From positions 1-17,907 of the forward strand of contig JBGSKV010000003.1 in NCBI GenBank assembly GCA_041740975.1: a stretch of 17,907 nt of DNA, written 5' to 3'. The notes below the pieces were generated by a model. The model saw only the letters and a program-made list of their open reading frames with translations. It was not told where the DNA came from and did not search any database. The stretch comes from JBGSKV01 sp041740975 (lineage in GTDB: Bacteria > Bdellovibrionota_B > Oligoflexia > Oligoflexales > JALZUQ01). The position numbers and the translations under genes are program-made. Positions within the stretch are counted from its first letter, which is position 1, and each line of letters begins with the position of its first letter. Shown in pieces: positions 7,247-13,907 of the stretch.

Positions 7247-8197
7247 ATGACTGAGCAAACGATTCCCGTCGTCGACTTGCAGGACTTCTTGCGGGGCACC
7301 AAAGCCCAACGCGATGACTTTGTAGCAACTACCGGTGATGCTTTAGTTCAACTTGGTTTTTTTGCCTTGGAAGGCCATGGAGTTGATAGCGACCTGATTC
7401 AACAAGCGTATGACCAAGCGGAAGAGTTTTTTCTCAAATCAGAATCTGAAAAAAAATCATTTGAAAACGCGGCAATCAAAGGTCAGCGGGGCTACACCAG
7501 TTTTGGCAGAGAGCACGCTAAAGGAAATAATAATCCAGATCTTAAAGAATTTTGGCATGTCGGTCGCAGTGTTTATCAAAATCCAGCGCTAGCCAAAGAA
7601 TACCCACAAAATATCTGGCCAAGCTTTAACAATTCTTTTAAGCCTGTTTTTAGTGATTTGTTCAATCGCCTTGATGTTTGTTCTTTGGAACTTCTCAAAG
7701 CCTGTAGTTTGTATATCGGACAACCTGCAGACTATTTTTCGGATATGGCGCAAGATGGCAATTCTATTTTGCGAATCATTCATTATCCCCCGATTGATGA
7801 ATCCATGCATCCTTCTAGTATTCGTGCCGCAGCTCATGAAGATATTAATTTGATTACTTTGCTTTGCGAGTCCACAGCCAGTGGGTTGGAACTTCTTGAA
7901 AATTCCGGTAAGTGGCGACCGATTCCGTCTATAAAAGGACAGATTATTGTTGATGCTGGTGATATGTTGCAGAATGTAACAAATGGCTATTTCAAAAGTA
8001 CGACGCACCGGGTGGTGAATCCCGGCAATAGCCGCGAGCGACGTTTTTCTATGCCATTTTTTGTACATCCTCGTTCCGAAATAGATTTGACACCCGATCC
8101 TTATTGCGTCGGTAAAACCGGTGGCAAACCGTCCTATCGCAATATTACGGCAGGTCAGTTTTTACAACAAAGGCTCGCTGAAATCGGTCTATCATGA
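7247..8197 (+). CDS. 2-oxoglutarate/Fe(II)-dependent oxygenase, isopenicillin-N-synthase-like
   Basis: A 316-residue soluble non-haem iron dioxygenase of the isopenicillin N synthase/flavonol synthase superfamily; the substrate is unknown. The N-terminal domain (about 6-110) shows the family opening IPVVDLQDF and GFFALEGHGV. The catalytic double-stranded helix carries the iron ligands His197 and Asp199 (AAHEDINLITLL) and His254 (KSTTHRVVNP), and the 2-oxoglutarate-binding Arg266 and Ser268 (RRFSMPFFVHP). GDMLQNVTNGYFKST is also characteristic. All catalytic residues are present, so activity is expected. The start at 7247 is preferred over an in-frame one at 7181 because TTGAGG ends 5 bases before the ATG and the extra 22 residues do not fit the family. 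It lies 94 bp after the PBP gene on the same strand; no neighbour suggests a biosynthetic cluster. Confidence 0.92.
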   Translation: MTEQTIPVVDLQDFLRGTKAQRDDFVATTGDALVQLGFFALEGHGVDSDLIQQAYDQAEEFFLKSESEKKSFENAAIKGQRGYTSFGREHAKGNNNPDLKEFWHVGRSVYQNPALAKEYPQNIWPSFNNSFKPVFSDLFNRLDVCSLELLKACSLYIGQPADYFSDMAQDGNSILRIIHYPPIDESMHPSSIRAAAHEDINLITLLCESTASGLELLENSGKWRPIPSIKGQIIVDAGDMLQNVTNGYFKSTTHRVVNPGNSRERRFSMPFFVHPRSEIDLTPDPYCVGKTGGKPSYRNITAGQFLQQRLAEIGLS

Positions 8198-8238
8198 GGC
8201 GGGTTCGACTAGGTTAGCAAAGCGTTGATCGTCTATCC

Positions 8239-8266
8239 TTGAGTTCAGTAGATGTTCCTGTATAAA
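8239..8266 (+). promoter_or_regulatory. Putative sigma-70-like promoter for pldA
   Basis: TTGAGT (8239-8244), a 16-base spacer and TATAAA (8261-8266) form a reasonable promoter with a transcript start near 8273. It lies downstream of the alternative start codon at 8252, so if it is the main promoter the gene must start at the ATG at 8294. Confidence 0.5.
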
Positions 8267-8278
8267 GGGACTTCTTTC

Positions 8279-8283
8279 GGGAG
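8279..8283 (+). promoter_or_regulatory. Ribosome binding site deciding the pldA start
   Basis: GGGAG lies 10 bases before the ATG at 8294. The in-frame ATG at 8252 has only a weak GAG upstream, and the protein from 8294 opens directly with a signal peptide. Confidence 0.5.
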
Positions 8284-8293
8284 TGTTGATCAC

Positions 8294-9076
8294 ATGCGGT
8301 TTATCTTTCTAATAATTGTTTTATTGCAACCAGCAAGACTCTGGGCGCAGGCCGATTCTCCGGCATCTCCTTCAATAAAAGAAGTTAATGAAGAGGAAGA
8401 GGCGAATATCTTTCGCTATAGGGATATTTATTTTTTGACTGGCAATCCGGATACGAAAATTCAACTAAGTTTGAAGTTGCAGCTGTTCGAGGATGTCGAG
8501 TTGTATTTCGGCTATAGCCAGGTCATGTTTTGGAAGCTTTTTACGGAGCGATCAAGTCCCTTCCACGATGTGGCGTACAACCCGGAGCTTTTCTACACAT
8601 TCACGTTGGGAGAAGACTTTTGGCGATACCTAAGCGTTGGTCTTGAACATCGTTCCAACGGGAAAGCTGGTAAGACGTCTCGATCATTTGACCGTGCCTT
8701 CGCGCAGCTAGACAACGCCTTTGATTTTGGAAGTGCCGAGTTCAAGTGGTCTTTGCGTTTATTTGCTTTTTACAATAAGGGTGATGAAAACGCAGATATC
8801 CGTAAGTTTTTGGGCTTCTGGGAAACGCGCCTTGCCGTGAGTAGCTTGTTTGAAGACTATCTTCCCAGTAAAACTGAACTCTATGTTAGTTTTTTTCCAG
8901 GTTCGGACTATACGCGCAATTTGTTTAATGGTGGAACGGAGCTGGGACTGAAGTTTCGTGTCAGACTTTTCGGTATCATGCCTTATCTTATGGTTCAGTA
9001 CTATTACGGCAATGCCGAATCTCTCATTGATTATGATAAGTCCGCTAGGTCGTTCAGAGCTGGTTTTCTATTATAG
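8294..9076 (+). CDS. pldA: Outer-membrane phospholipase A (PldA/OMPLA)
   Basis: A 260-residue outer-membrane beta-barrel enzyme that hydrolyses phospholipid acyl chains in the outer leaflet. Residues 1-20 (MRFIFLIIVLLQPARLWAQA) are a signal peptide. The catalytic stretch EHRSNGKAGKTSRSFDRAF (118-136) aligns without gaps to the OMPLA signature: His119 and Ser121 match E. coli His142 and Ser144, Ser129 matches calcium-binding Ser152, and Asp133 takes the place of the third triad residue Asn156. The C-terminal ESLIDYDKSARSFRAGFLL matches the last strand but seems about four residues shorter than E. coli and lacks a terminal Phe. The barrel has alternating aromatic strands throughout. The gene converges on and overlaps by 6 bp the truncated HNH-family gene, so its 3' end may have been trimmed by the same event. 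Confidence 0.92.
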   Translation: MRFIFLIIVLLQPARLWAQADSPASPSIKEVNEEEEANIFRYRDIYFLTGNPDTKIQLSLKLQLFEDVELYFGYSQVMFWKLFTERSSPFHDVAYNPELFYTFTLGEDFWRYLSVGLEHRSNGKAGKTSRSFDRAFAQLDNAFDFGSAEFKWSLRLFAFYNKGDENADIRKFLGFWETRLAVSSLFEDYLPSKTELYVSFFPGSDYTRNLFNGGTELGLKFRVRLFGIMPYLMVQYYYGNAESLIDYDKSARSFRAGFLL

Positions 9077-9871
9077 TTGTTTGAACAGCAAGCCAACTAT
9101 ATATGTACTCAGGTTCAGAAACCTGCACCGGTGCAGTTGAGATTGATATACTTGGTGACGAACTTCAGCTGGAATATACCGGGATCGAAGATTAGTCGGT
9201 TTATTGTCGTTGAGAACTTGAACTTCATCTGCACCGGTGCAGGTGCTGGACTGGGTTTGTTTTTTCTGCTGGCGATACTTGGCACGTTCAGCCTTGCGAG
9301 CTGGGTCTTTCTTGTCTAGGAGAGCCTCCAAAGCTTGTAGGATGACCGTATCCCTGGTGACCTTCTCATTGCCTTTTTGTAGAAGCCCCTGCGCTCTTTC
9401 CAGCTTTTCTACGACATCTAATGGTAAGCGCAGTGTGATCTCCACTTTTGGTTCCGCGTCTCTAATGGATCCATCGCTTTGAATCTGCGACAGAAAGCCT
9501 TCAAGCTCTCGCTTGGACAGATCAGGTAGGCGGTCTAATATGACTTCCGAGTTTGAAGGCGTAATATGGGGCGAAAGAAGACTGAGGTGAGTCAGATGTG
9601 TTTTATTATTTTTTAGAAGTTCCATCGCCTTTGGAAAGAGGCTTATGACATTGGCTGCCTGCGATAACCGCCAGGCCCGGTCCTCAGAAATCTCCAAGCA
9701 CTCTACGCAGAAACTGGCCAAGTTTGGAAATCCCATCAAAACATGGAGTTTGCGCTGTTTGATTTCTCGCAAGTGATTAAGTAAAAGCACCTCTTTCTTC
9801 TTTAGCTCGTTCGCTAGATTTTTTGCTGATGAGACCAATGCTTCGTTTGAAATAACTTCGAGATTTTCCAT
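9071..9871 (-). CDS. HNH-endonuclease-family protein, truncated inside the HNH domain
   Basis: A 266-residue protein resembling the DUF222-like HNH proteins that I recall as abundant in Bdellovibrio genomes. The helical N-terminal part carries the family pattern LLLNHLREIKQRKLHVLMGF and ISEDRAWRLSQAANVI (about 25-80). A coiled or basic segment (about 160-205, KKDPARKAERAKYRQQKK) and a linker follow, then the opening of the HNH domain, RYIPAEVRHQVYQSQLHRC (about 231-249). The remaining nuclease core (zinc cysteines, catalytic His, Asn-His) is absent; a 17-residue unrelated tail runs to a stop that overlaps pldA. It is therefore predicted to lack nuclease activity. Two copies of CTGCACCGGTGCAG lie in the coding sequence, one in the linker (encoding STCTGAD) and one exactly where the HNH homology ends. 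A strong AAAGGAG ribosome site precedes the ATG but is paired in a small hairpin. It could be a decaying gene or a retained DNA-binding fragment. Confidence 0.75.
   Translation of the reverse strand: MENLEVISNEALVSSAKNLANELKKKEVLLLNHLREIKQRKLHVLMGFPNLASFCVECLEISEDRAWRLSQAANVISLFPKAMELLKNNKTHLTHLSLLSPHITPSNSEVILDRLPDLSKRELEGFLSQIQSDGSIRDAEPKVEITLRLPLDVVEKLERAQGLLQKGNEKVTRDTVILQALEALLDKKDPARKAERAKYRQQKKQTQSSTCTGADEVQVLNDNKPTNLRSRYIPAEVRHQVYQSQLHRCRFLNLSTYIVGLLFKQL
9110..9125. repeat. Inverted repeat overlapping palindrome copy 1
   Basis: CAGGTT (9110-9115), a four-base loop CAGA, and AACCTG (9120-9125) form a perfect 6-bp hairpin whose last three bases are shared with the first palindrome copy. 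The two structures cannot both form, and the other palindrome copies lack this partner. Confidence 0.6.
9123..9136. repeat. 14-bp palindrome CTGCACCGGTGCAG, copy 1
   Basis: Perfect self-complementary 14-mer at the 3' end of the HNH-family gene, encoding the QLHRC region on the minus strand. Recognisable HNH homology stops at this copy. Confidence 0.95.
9229..9242. repeat. 14-bp palindrome CTGCACCGGTGCAG, copy 2
   Basis: Identical to copy 1 and 106 bp away from it. It lies in frame in the linker of the HNH-family gene and encodes STCTGAD on the minus strand. Confidence 0.95.
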
Positions 9872-9876
9872 GTTTT

Positions 9877-9893
9877 CTCCTTTATGACAGGAG
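9877..9893 (-). promoter_or_regulatory. Small hairpin over the ribosome site of the HNH-family gene
   Basis: CTCCT (9877-9881) and AGGAG (9889-9893) form a perfect 5-bp stem with a 7-base loop. In the minus-strand transcript the 3' arm is the AGGAG of the Shine-Dalgarno sequence, 5 bases before the ATG. It has the same design as the fabF hairpin at 4626-4647 but is weaker. Confidence 0.4.
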
Positions 9894-10119
9894 TGACCAT
9901 AGCATGGGTTTTTAAACCTAAGTTTTTTACTTAAGTTTATCGCTTGAGCTAACGGTCCTCAGCGCGCAAACGGTGCGAGTCGTAATGCAAAATGAAAATT
10001 TTAAGAAAAGTTTTCTAAAAAAAGAAAATGACGATTGGAGTTTGATATTGAAGTCGAAAAAACCTGTCAACACAAAAATACATATTGAAAAGAAAACATC
10101 GAATGACATGGCTTGCCGA

Positions 10120-10137
10120 AACTGCACCGGTGCAGTT
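10120..10137. repeat. Palindrome copy 3, extended to 18 bp
   Basis: AACTGCACCGGTGCAGTT is perfectly self-complementary and contains the same 14-bp core (10122-10135) as copies 1 and 2. It lies about 250 bp upstream of the HNH-family gene start, in non-coding DNA. Confidence 0.95.
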
Positions 10138-10243
10138 GTCTAAGCTAACCCCGACAATCACTGATGGTCGATAACTCCTGGAGCTGTGATGATGGCTGAA
10201 AGCTCGCAAATCAAAGCCAGCATTTGTTTTCGGCTCATGCAGG

Positions 10244-10270
10244 GTTAAATGTTTATTTAACAATTGTTAA
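10244..10270. repeat. Two overlapping palindromes at the metalloprotease 3' end
   Basis: GTTAAAT (10244-10250) and ATTTAAC (10255-10261) form a 7-bp hairpin with loop GTTT. TTAACAATTGTTAA (10257-10270) is a perfect 14-bp palindrome that overlaps it and contains the stop codon of the metalloprotease gene. Neither is followed by a T-run on the minus strand, so a classical terminator is not supported. Confidence 0.5.
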
Positions 10271-11718
10271 CTACAGGTAAGTTTGACTTTGCCGCTTCCG
10301 GAAGTCCAACCACCATAAAAAGCCGGGAAATAGGTGCTGACTAACTGACACTGAGCCGCAGTGAGTTTGCCGTTGTTACTCACTACGTAGATACCATCAC
10401 CGACCAAATCTTCTAATTTAAGATTGGATTGTTTTAAATAGGTGAGGCGTTTCGCCCAATTAAAAAGTAGTCGTGCGCGCTCGTCATTGTTCGAAGTTTT
10501 TTGACTATAAACTTTATGCAGACCGTGCGCAACGATAGCGCCAACAGTATGGATATCTTGGAAAAATGGCACGGCACAGTTTCGTGACGAAGATTCGTTC
10601 GTAGTGGAGTTGAAAACCGACATCACATTTGTCCCTAAAATCTTCGGGAGGTTGTTGGCGAAATTTGGGGAAGACACGTCGCGATTGAAGGCGAAGCAAT
10701 CAATATCTTCCAAAGCGTTGGTTCGAGCGCCGTCGCTATAAAAACCAAATAAATCGGCGTAGGCTTCGTGGATAACGCCAATAACGTCTTCCGATGTCAC
10801 TTGGCGAGATGACAAATTGCCAATCAGTTGATCTCTTAAGAAATGGGAAGAGATAATCGGAGGTGTCATAAAGTGCGGACGTTCGGTGAGAGACTTCTTG
10901 TTGATCAAAGAAACTTCGCCACCAATATAGCCAGACAGTTCCGTCAGAACATGATGACCATATTCGTGAGATACGGCCCAACCCCATTCCCAAAAGTTGA
11001 GGTTTTTCCAAATCGTCGCTGTTTCAACGCTTTCACTGCGCGGGTAAACAAAGAAACCCCCGCTGCCGTCTTCGGTACGAACATAAGACATTTGGTCCGT
11101 AACATACTCACTAATGACCTGACCAGAATCTTCTAGGGGTGCCACGATTTCGATTTTTGGCAGGATCGACAAGAAGGTTTTATCAAGACTTTGCTTCTGG
11201 ACTCGGCGGTAAAAAGCAGCAGCTTTTTCTAGCTGGTAGAGGCTACTCAAGCCAACTTGCTCAACACTGTTTCTTTTGAATTCTTGGGCTGGATTGCAAA
11301 TCTTGAGTGGAATGGGTGGTGTGACTAACAAAAGTTCTGCGGTACAAGCTCCGTCATCTGACATGCCCGAATTCGAACAGTCTTGCCGTTGATGCAAATT
11401 ATAATAAGTCGTATCCACTTGAATCCCTGTCAAAGAGCTCAAAGCCTGGAAAGGGATCGTCGAGTTGGTAACGGAGACGGATTGGCCGGCACTAGGTGAG
11501 TACTCGAATACTTTTATATTCGAAAATGATTGAGATCCAATATTCTTTTCCTGGCAGCTTTGATCTTGCAGAAAATACCCGGTAAAAATATTCGGACTGA
11601 GAATGTACTGGCGAAGAGGGTTTGCTTTAGACGTTTTTTTTTGGTTACAGGCTGGCAAAATGGCAATGCTGACCGCTACGAAAAGGAAGACGAGCGCATG
11701 TTTGAGATTGCTTTGCAT
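10267..11718 (-). CDS. Zinc metalloprotease-like lipoprotein
   Basis: A 483-residue predicted lipoprotein with a gluzincin-type metalloprotease site. The signal peptide ends in the lipobox ILPAC, placing lipid-bearing Cys24 after cleavage. SHEYGHHVLTEL gives the HExxH zinc motif (His251, Glu252, His255), and IHEAYADLFGFYSDG (Glu318) supplies the probable third ligand in the E-x-x-A-D-x-x-G arrangement used by M4/M36-like proteases. The spacing of about 60 residues between motifs fits that group. Several cysteines outside the lipobox (55, 114, 125, 141, 341, 381, 457, 482) could form disulfides, consistent with a location outside the cytoplasm. I do not recognise the precise family. The catalytic residues suggest an active secreted or surface peptidase, plausible for a predator digesting prey, but no substrate can be named. 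It has no obvious ribosome site; the 107-bp upstream gap separates it from the helicase gene. Confidence 0.85.
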   Translation of the reverse strand: MQSNLKHALVFLFVAVSIAILPACNQKKTSKANPLRQYILSPNIFTGYFLQDQSCQEKNIGSQSFSNIKVFEYSPSAGQSVSVTNSTIPFQALSSLTGIQVDTTYYNLHQRQDCSNSGMSDDGACTAELLLVTPPIPLKICNPAQEFKRNSVEQVGLSSLYQLEKAAAFYRRVQKQSLDKTFLSILPKIEIVAPLEDSGQVISEYVTDQMSYVRTEDGSGGFFVYPRSESVETATIWKNLNFWEWGWAVSHEYGHHVLTELSGYIGGEVSLINKKSLTERPHFMTPPIISSHFLRDQLIGNLSSRQVTSEDVIGVIHEAYADLFGFYSDGARTNALEDIDCFAFNRDVSSPNFANNLPKILGTNVMSVFNSTTNESSSRNCAVPFFQDIHTVGAIVAHGLHKVYSQKTSNNDERARLLFNWAKRLTYLKQSNLKLEDLVGDGIYVVSNNGKLTAAQCQLVSTYFPAFYGGWTSGSGKVKLTCS

Positions 11719-11825
11719 AAATGGGAGCCCATCAGGTTTTTCGCAAGGAAAACGCTATATGGGCTTATCGATATTTGGCTGTAATAACTTAAGCTTATTT
11801 TAAAAAGTGAAGTTATACTGGGGCG

Positions 11826-13907
11826 CTAGGACGCCTCTTTCTCGGAGCTGCCAGATGCCGCTGCAACCGGCCTGGACTCTTGGGCTTTTTCCACGTCTGG
11901 AGCCATGACGTGAATTTTGCTGGCGATCAAAGTTTCGCCGATAATCTTGGCCACAAAAGACACTTTATCACCTGTCTTTATGAGTTCGAGCTGGTCCGAA
12001 GGAAGGTCATTTGGAAAGAACATTGCTTTCGAGCGACTGTGATGTATGGATTCAAAAGTTATCATCCCAAAACGCTTTGCGTCAAAATACTCGACTGTAC
12101 CAATAAGGTCACTGATTGATTGAATATCATCGACCACGAGCGCGCCATCGTAGCGAACTTTCTTCAAAGCATCTTGGAGAATTTTTCGTTTTTCGTCTTC
12201 CTCTTGCACGAAAATATAAAGCATGTGTTTGGCGCGGGTGCAGGCAACGTAGAGAAGACTGGCCATAATAGGGTGATCGAGCGGCAAGTTATACTCTGAA
12301 ATATTGCAGATAATACCTATTTCAGTTTCAAGGCCTTTGAAGCTTTGAATGGTCGAAGCTGGGATTTGCTTGCTGGTCAGCTGCGCGATATCTGTTTGAG
12401 CATTAAGATCGACGAACTGAAAGCCTTTGGCGAAATTTGTCAAACTTCCAACCATGGACTCGGGAGCATCAAATTTGCGGGCCGAAAGTAAGGCAATATC
12501 CTTAGATTTGATGCCTTCTTCGATGACCAGTGTTTCGCAGAGCTTCGAAATAAGTTCGCGTGCGTGGTCGCGATCTTTATAAGTCACGATTTTCGGCAAA
12601 TAACCCAAGCGTGCACAGTGACTATCAAGAGCGGTCTTCGACGAACGAAACTGTCTTGCAAGATCGGCGATTTCACGTGTCGTGCGGTAATTATTGACTA
12701 AGGGAAAGTACGGTCCCGGCATCGGCAAAACATCTTCTGGTACAAACTTCTTTTCGTCGCCGCCAGAGCCAAAAATGCCTTGATTGCGGTCAAAGAAAAC
12801 GTAAAGTCGGCTCTCTTCTGAAGGTAACAATAAGGCTTGGATACCATCCCACCAAAACGGTTGAACGTCTTGGGCTTCGTCGCAAATAATGACGTCATAT
12901 CGAGTCAGCGATGATTCGACGGCGATGCGAAGTTTTTCGGGTGCTTCGAACTGAATCCAATCGTTTTCTGGCGAAGTAGAATTGTCCGGTTTGTGTAGGA
13001 GATCCAAGCCATATTTTTTTCCGAGACCTTCGAACGTTTCCACATTGCACTCTTTGCCGAGTTCGCGTTGAAGGTAGCTATTCAAAAGAGCATTAGATGA
13101 AAGAAATAGGACTTGTTTTTGTTCTTTAATGAACTTTTCTGCTAGGGCTTTTGCCAAAAGAGTCTTTCCCGTTCCGGCTTCACCCTCGATGCCCAGCCTT
13201 TTCGTGCTGGCGATCGGAATCATAAATGTGTCATGAATCGATTCGACATCGCGCAGACGATTACTTTGCGAGTGAATATAGTCTTTAAGGTAAATTTTGC
13301 TGGTATAGTTTTCACCTTGCAAAAATCCGTGCAATGGTTCGCGGATATCTCTGAAGTCCAAATATTTGGCCGGGTGCATTTGCTTAATCATGGATTTGAG
13401 GCGACCGGCAATATCATCTAAATGCAGCTGATCAAGGATCATATGAGGATCGACCTGCGAAAGGCGAGGGAAGTCGCTCGAGGCAACATCCGGGAAACAA
13501 ACAAAATGCGAAACAGGTCCTTCGATGCCCTGATTCTTCATTTCTTTTATGAAACGGCTTTTCCAAACGCGAGCTTGCTGGAAGGGGTTTTTGATATAGT
13601 GCTTGCGATGATGACGGTCAACGGAAATAAACTGTTGTCGTTCGGCGTCGTACTGGATGCGACCACCTTTGACTTCAACAGCAACCACTCCATAATGAGG
13701 ATGGTATAAGAGAAAATCAATTTCGTTTTCTTGCATTCCATTTTCGTGGTCTGATGCAGAAAGCGTTACCGAATAATAGACATCCCATTTTTCATCCAGC
13801 TGAAGATGACAGGCATCATAGAATTTTTTCTCGGCATTGCTGTGGAAAACAACGCGAGTCTTTTCAACGTCGGGATAGAATGTCGCTAGATTTTTACGAT
13901 TGGTCAT
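11826..13907 (-). CDS. NERD nuclease-UvrD/Rep-type helicase with C-terminal cold-shock-like domain
   Basis: A 693-residue cytoplasmic multidomain protein. Residues about 20-135 form a NERD (nuclease-related) domain with the PD-(D/E)xK-like core: Asp64 in NEIDFLLY, and Glu78 and Lys80 in VVAVEVKGG. A superfamily 1 helicase follows: Walker A GEAGTGKT (242-249), DEAQD (343-347), NYRTT (406-410), IQSFKGLETE (520-529) and YVACTRAKHMLYI (553-565). The last part, GTVEYFDAKRFGMITFE through TGDKVSFVAK to SKIHVMAP (about 603-670), looks like a cold-shock/OB domain in which both RNA-binding motifs are degenerate. A low-complexity Ala/Ser/Glu tail ends it. The ATG overlaps the stop of the CAP gene as TAATG with GGAAG upstream, so it is translationally coupled. 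Role is probably DNA repair or defence against foreign nucleic acid; no partner defence genes are adjacent. Confidence 0.9.
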   Translation of the reverse strand: MTNRKNLATFYPDVEKTRVVFHSNAEKKFYDACHLQLDEKWDVYYSVTLSASDHENGMQENEIDFLLYHPHYGVVAVEVKGGRIQYDAERQQFISVDRHHRKHYIKNPFQQARVWKSRFIKEMKNQGIEGPVSHFVCFPDVASSDFPRLSQVDPHMILDQLHLDDIAGRLKSMIKQMHPAKYLDFRDIREPLHGFLQGENYTSKIYLKDYIHSQSNRLRDVESIHDTFMIPIASTKRLGIEGEAGTGKTLLAKALAEKFIKEQKQVLFLSSNALLNSYLQRELGKECNVETFEGLGKKYGLDLLHKPDNSTSPENDWIQFEAPEKLRIAVESSLTRYDVIICDEAQDVQPFWWDGIQALLLPSEESRLYVFFDRNQGIFGSGGDEKKFVPEDVLPMPGPYFPLVNNYRTTREIADLARQFRSSKTALDSHCARLGYLPKIVTYKDRDHARELISKLCETLVIEEGIKSKDIALLSARKFDAPESMVGSLTNFAKGFQFVDLNAQTDIAQLTSKQIPASTIQSFKGLETEIGIICNISEYNLPLDHPIMASLLYVACTRAKHMLYIFVQEEDEKRKILQDALKKVRYDGALVVDDIQSISDLIGTVEYFDAKRFGMITFESIHHSRSKAMFFPNDLPSDQLELIKTGDKVSFVAKIIGETLIASKIHVMAPDVEKAQESRPVAAASGSSEKEAS

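Larger units (their letters stand above)
9872..10266. other. 395-bp intergenic region between the HNH-family gene and the metalloprotease gene
   Basis: This AT-rich gap contains the ribosome-site hairpin, the third CTGCACCGGTGCAG palindrome, and two overlapping palindromes next to the metalloprotease stop. A minus-strand TGCTATGGT at about 9897-9905 could be an extended -10 for the HNH-family gene. A 52-codon plus-strand frame (9985-10143), rich in Lys and Asn, ends just after the palindrome; it lacks a ribosome site and I do not call it a gene. Confidence 0.6.

Noticed and set aside
9985..10143. 52-codon plus-strand frame ending NCTGAVV at palindrome copy 3
   Set aside because: No ribosome site, Lys/Asn-rich composition expected of AT-rich DNA, no recognisable motif.
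11784..11816. ATAACTT/AAGTTAT inverted repeat after the helicase stop
   Set aside because: Seven AT-rich pairs around a 19-base loop are too weak to call a terminator.
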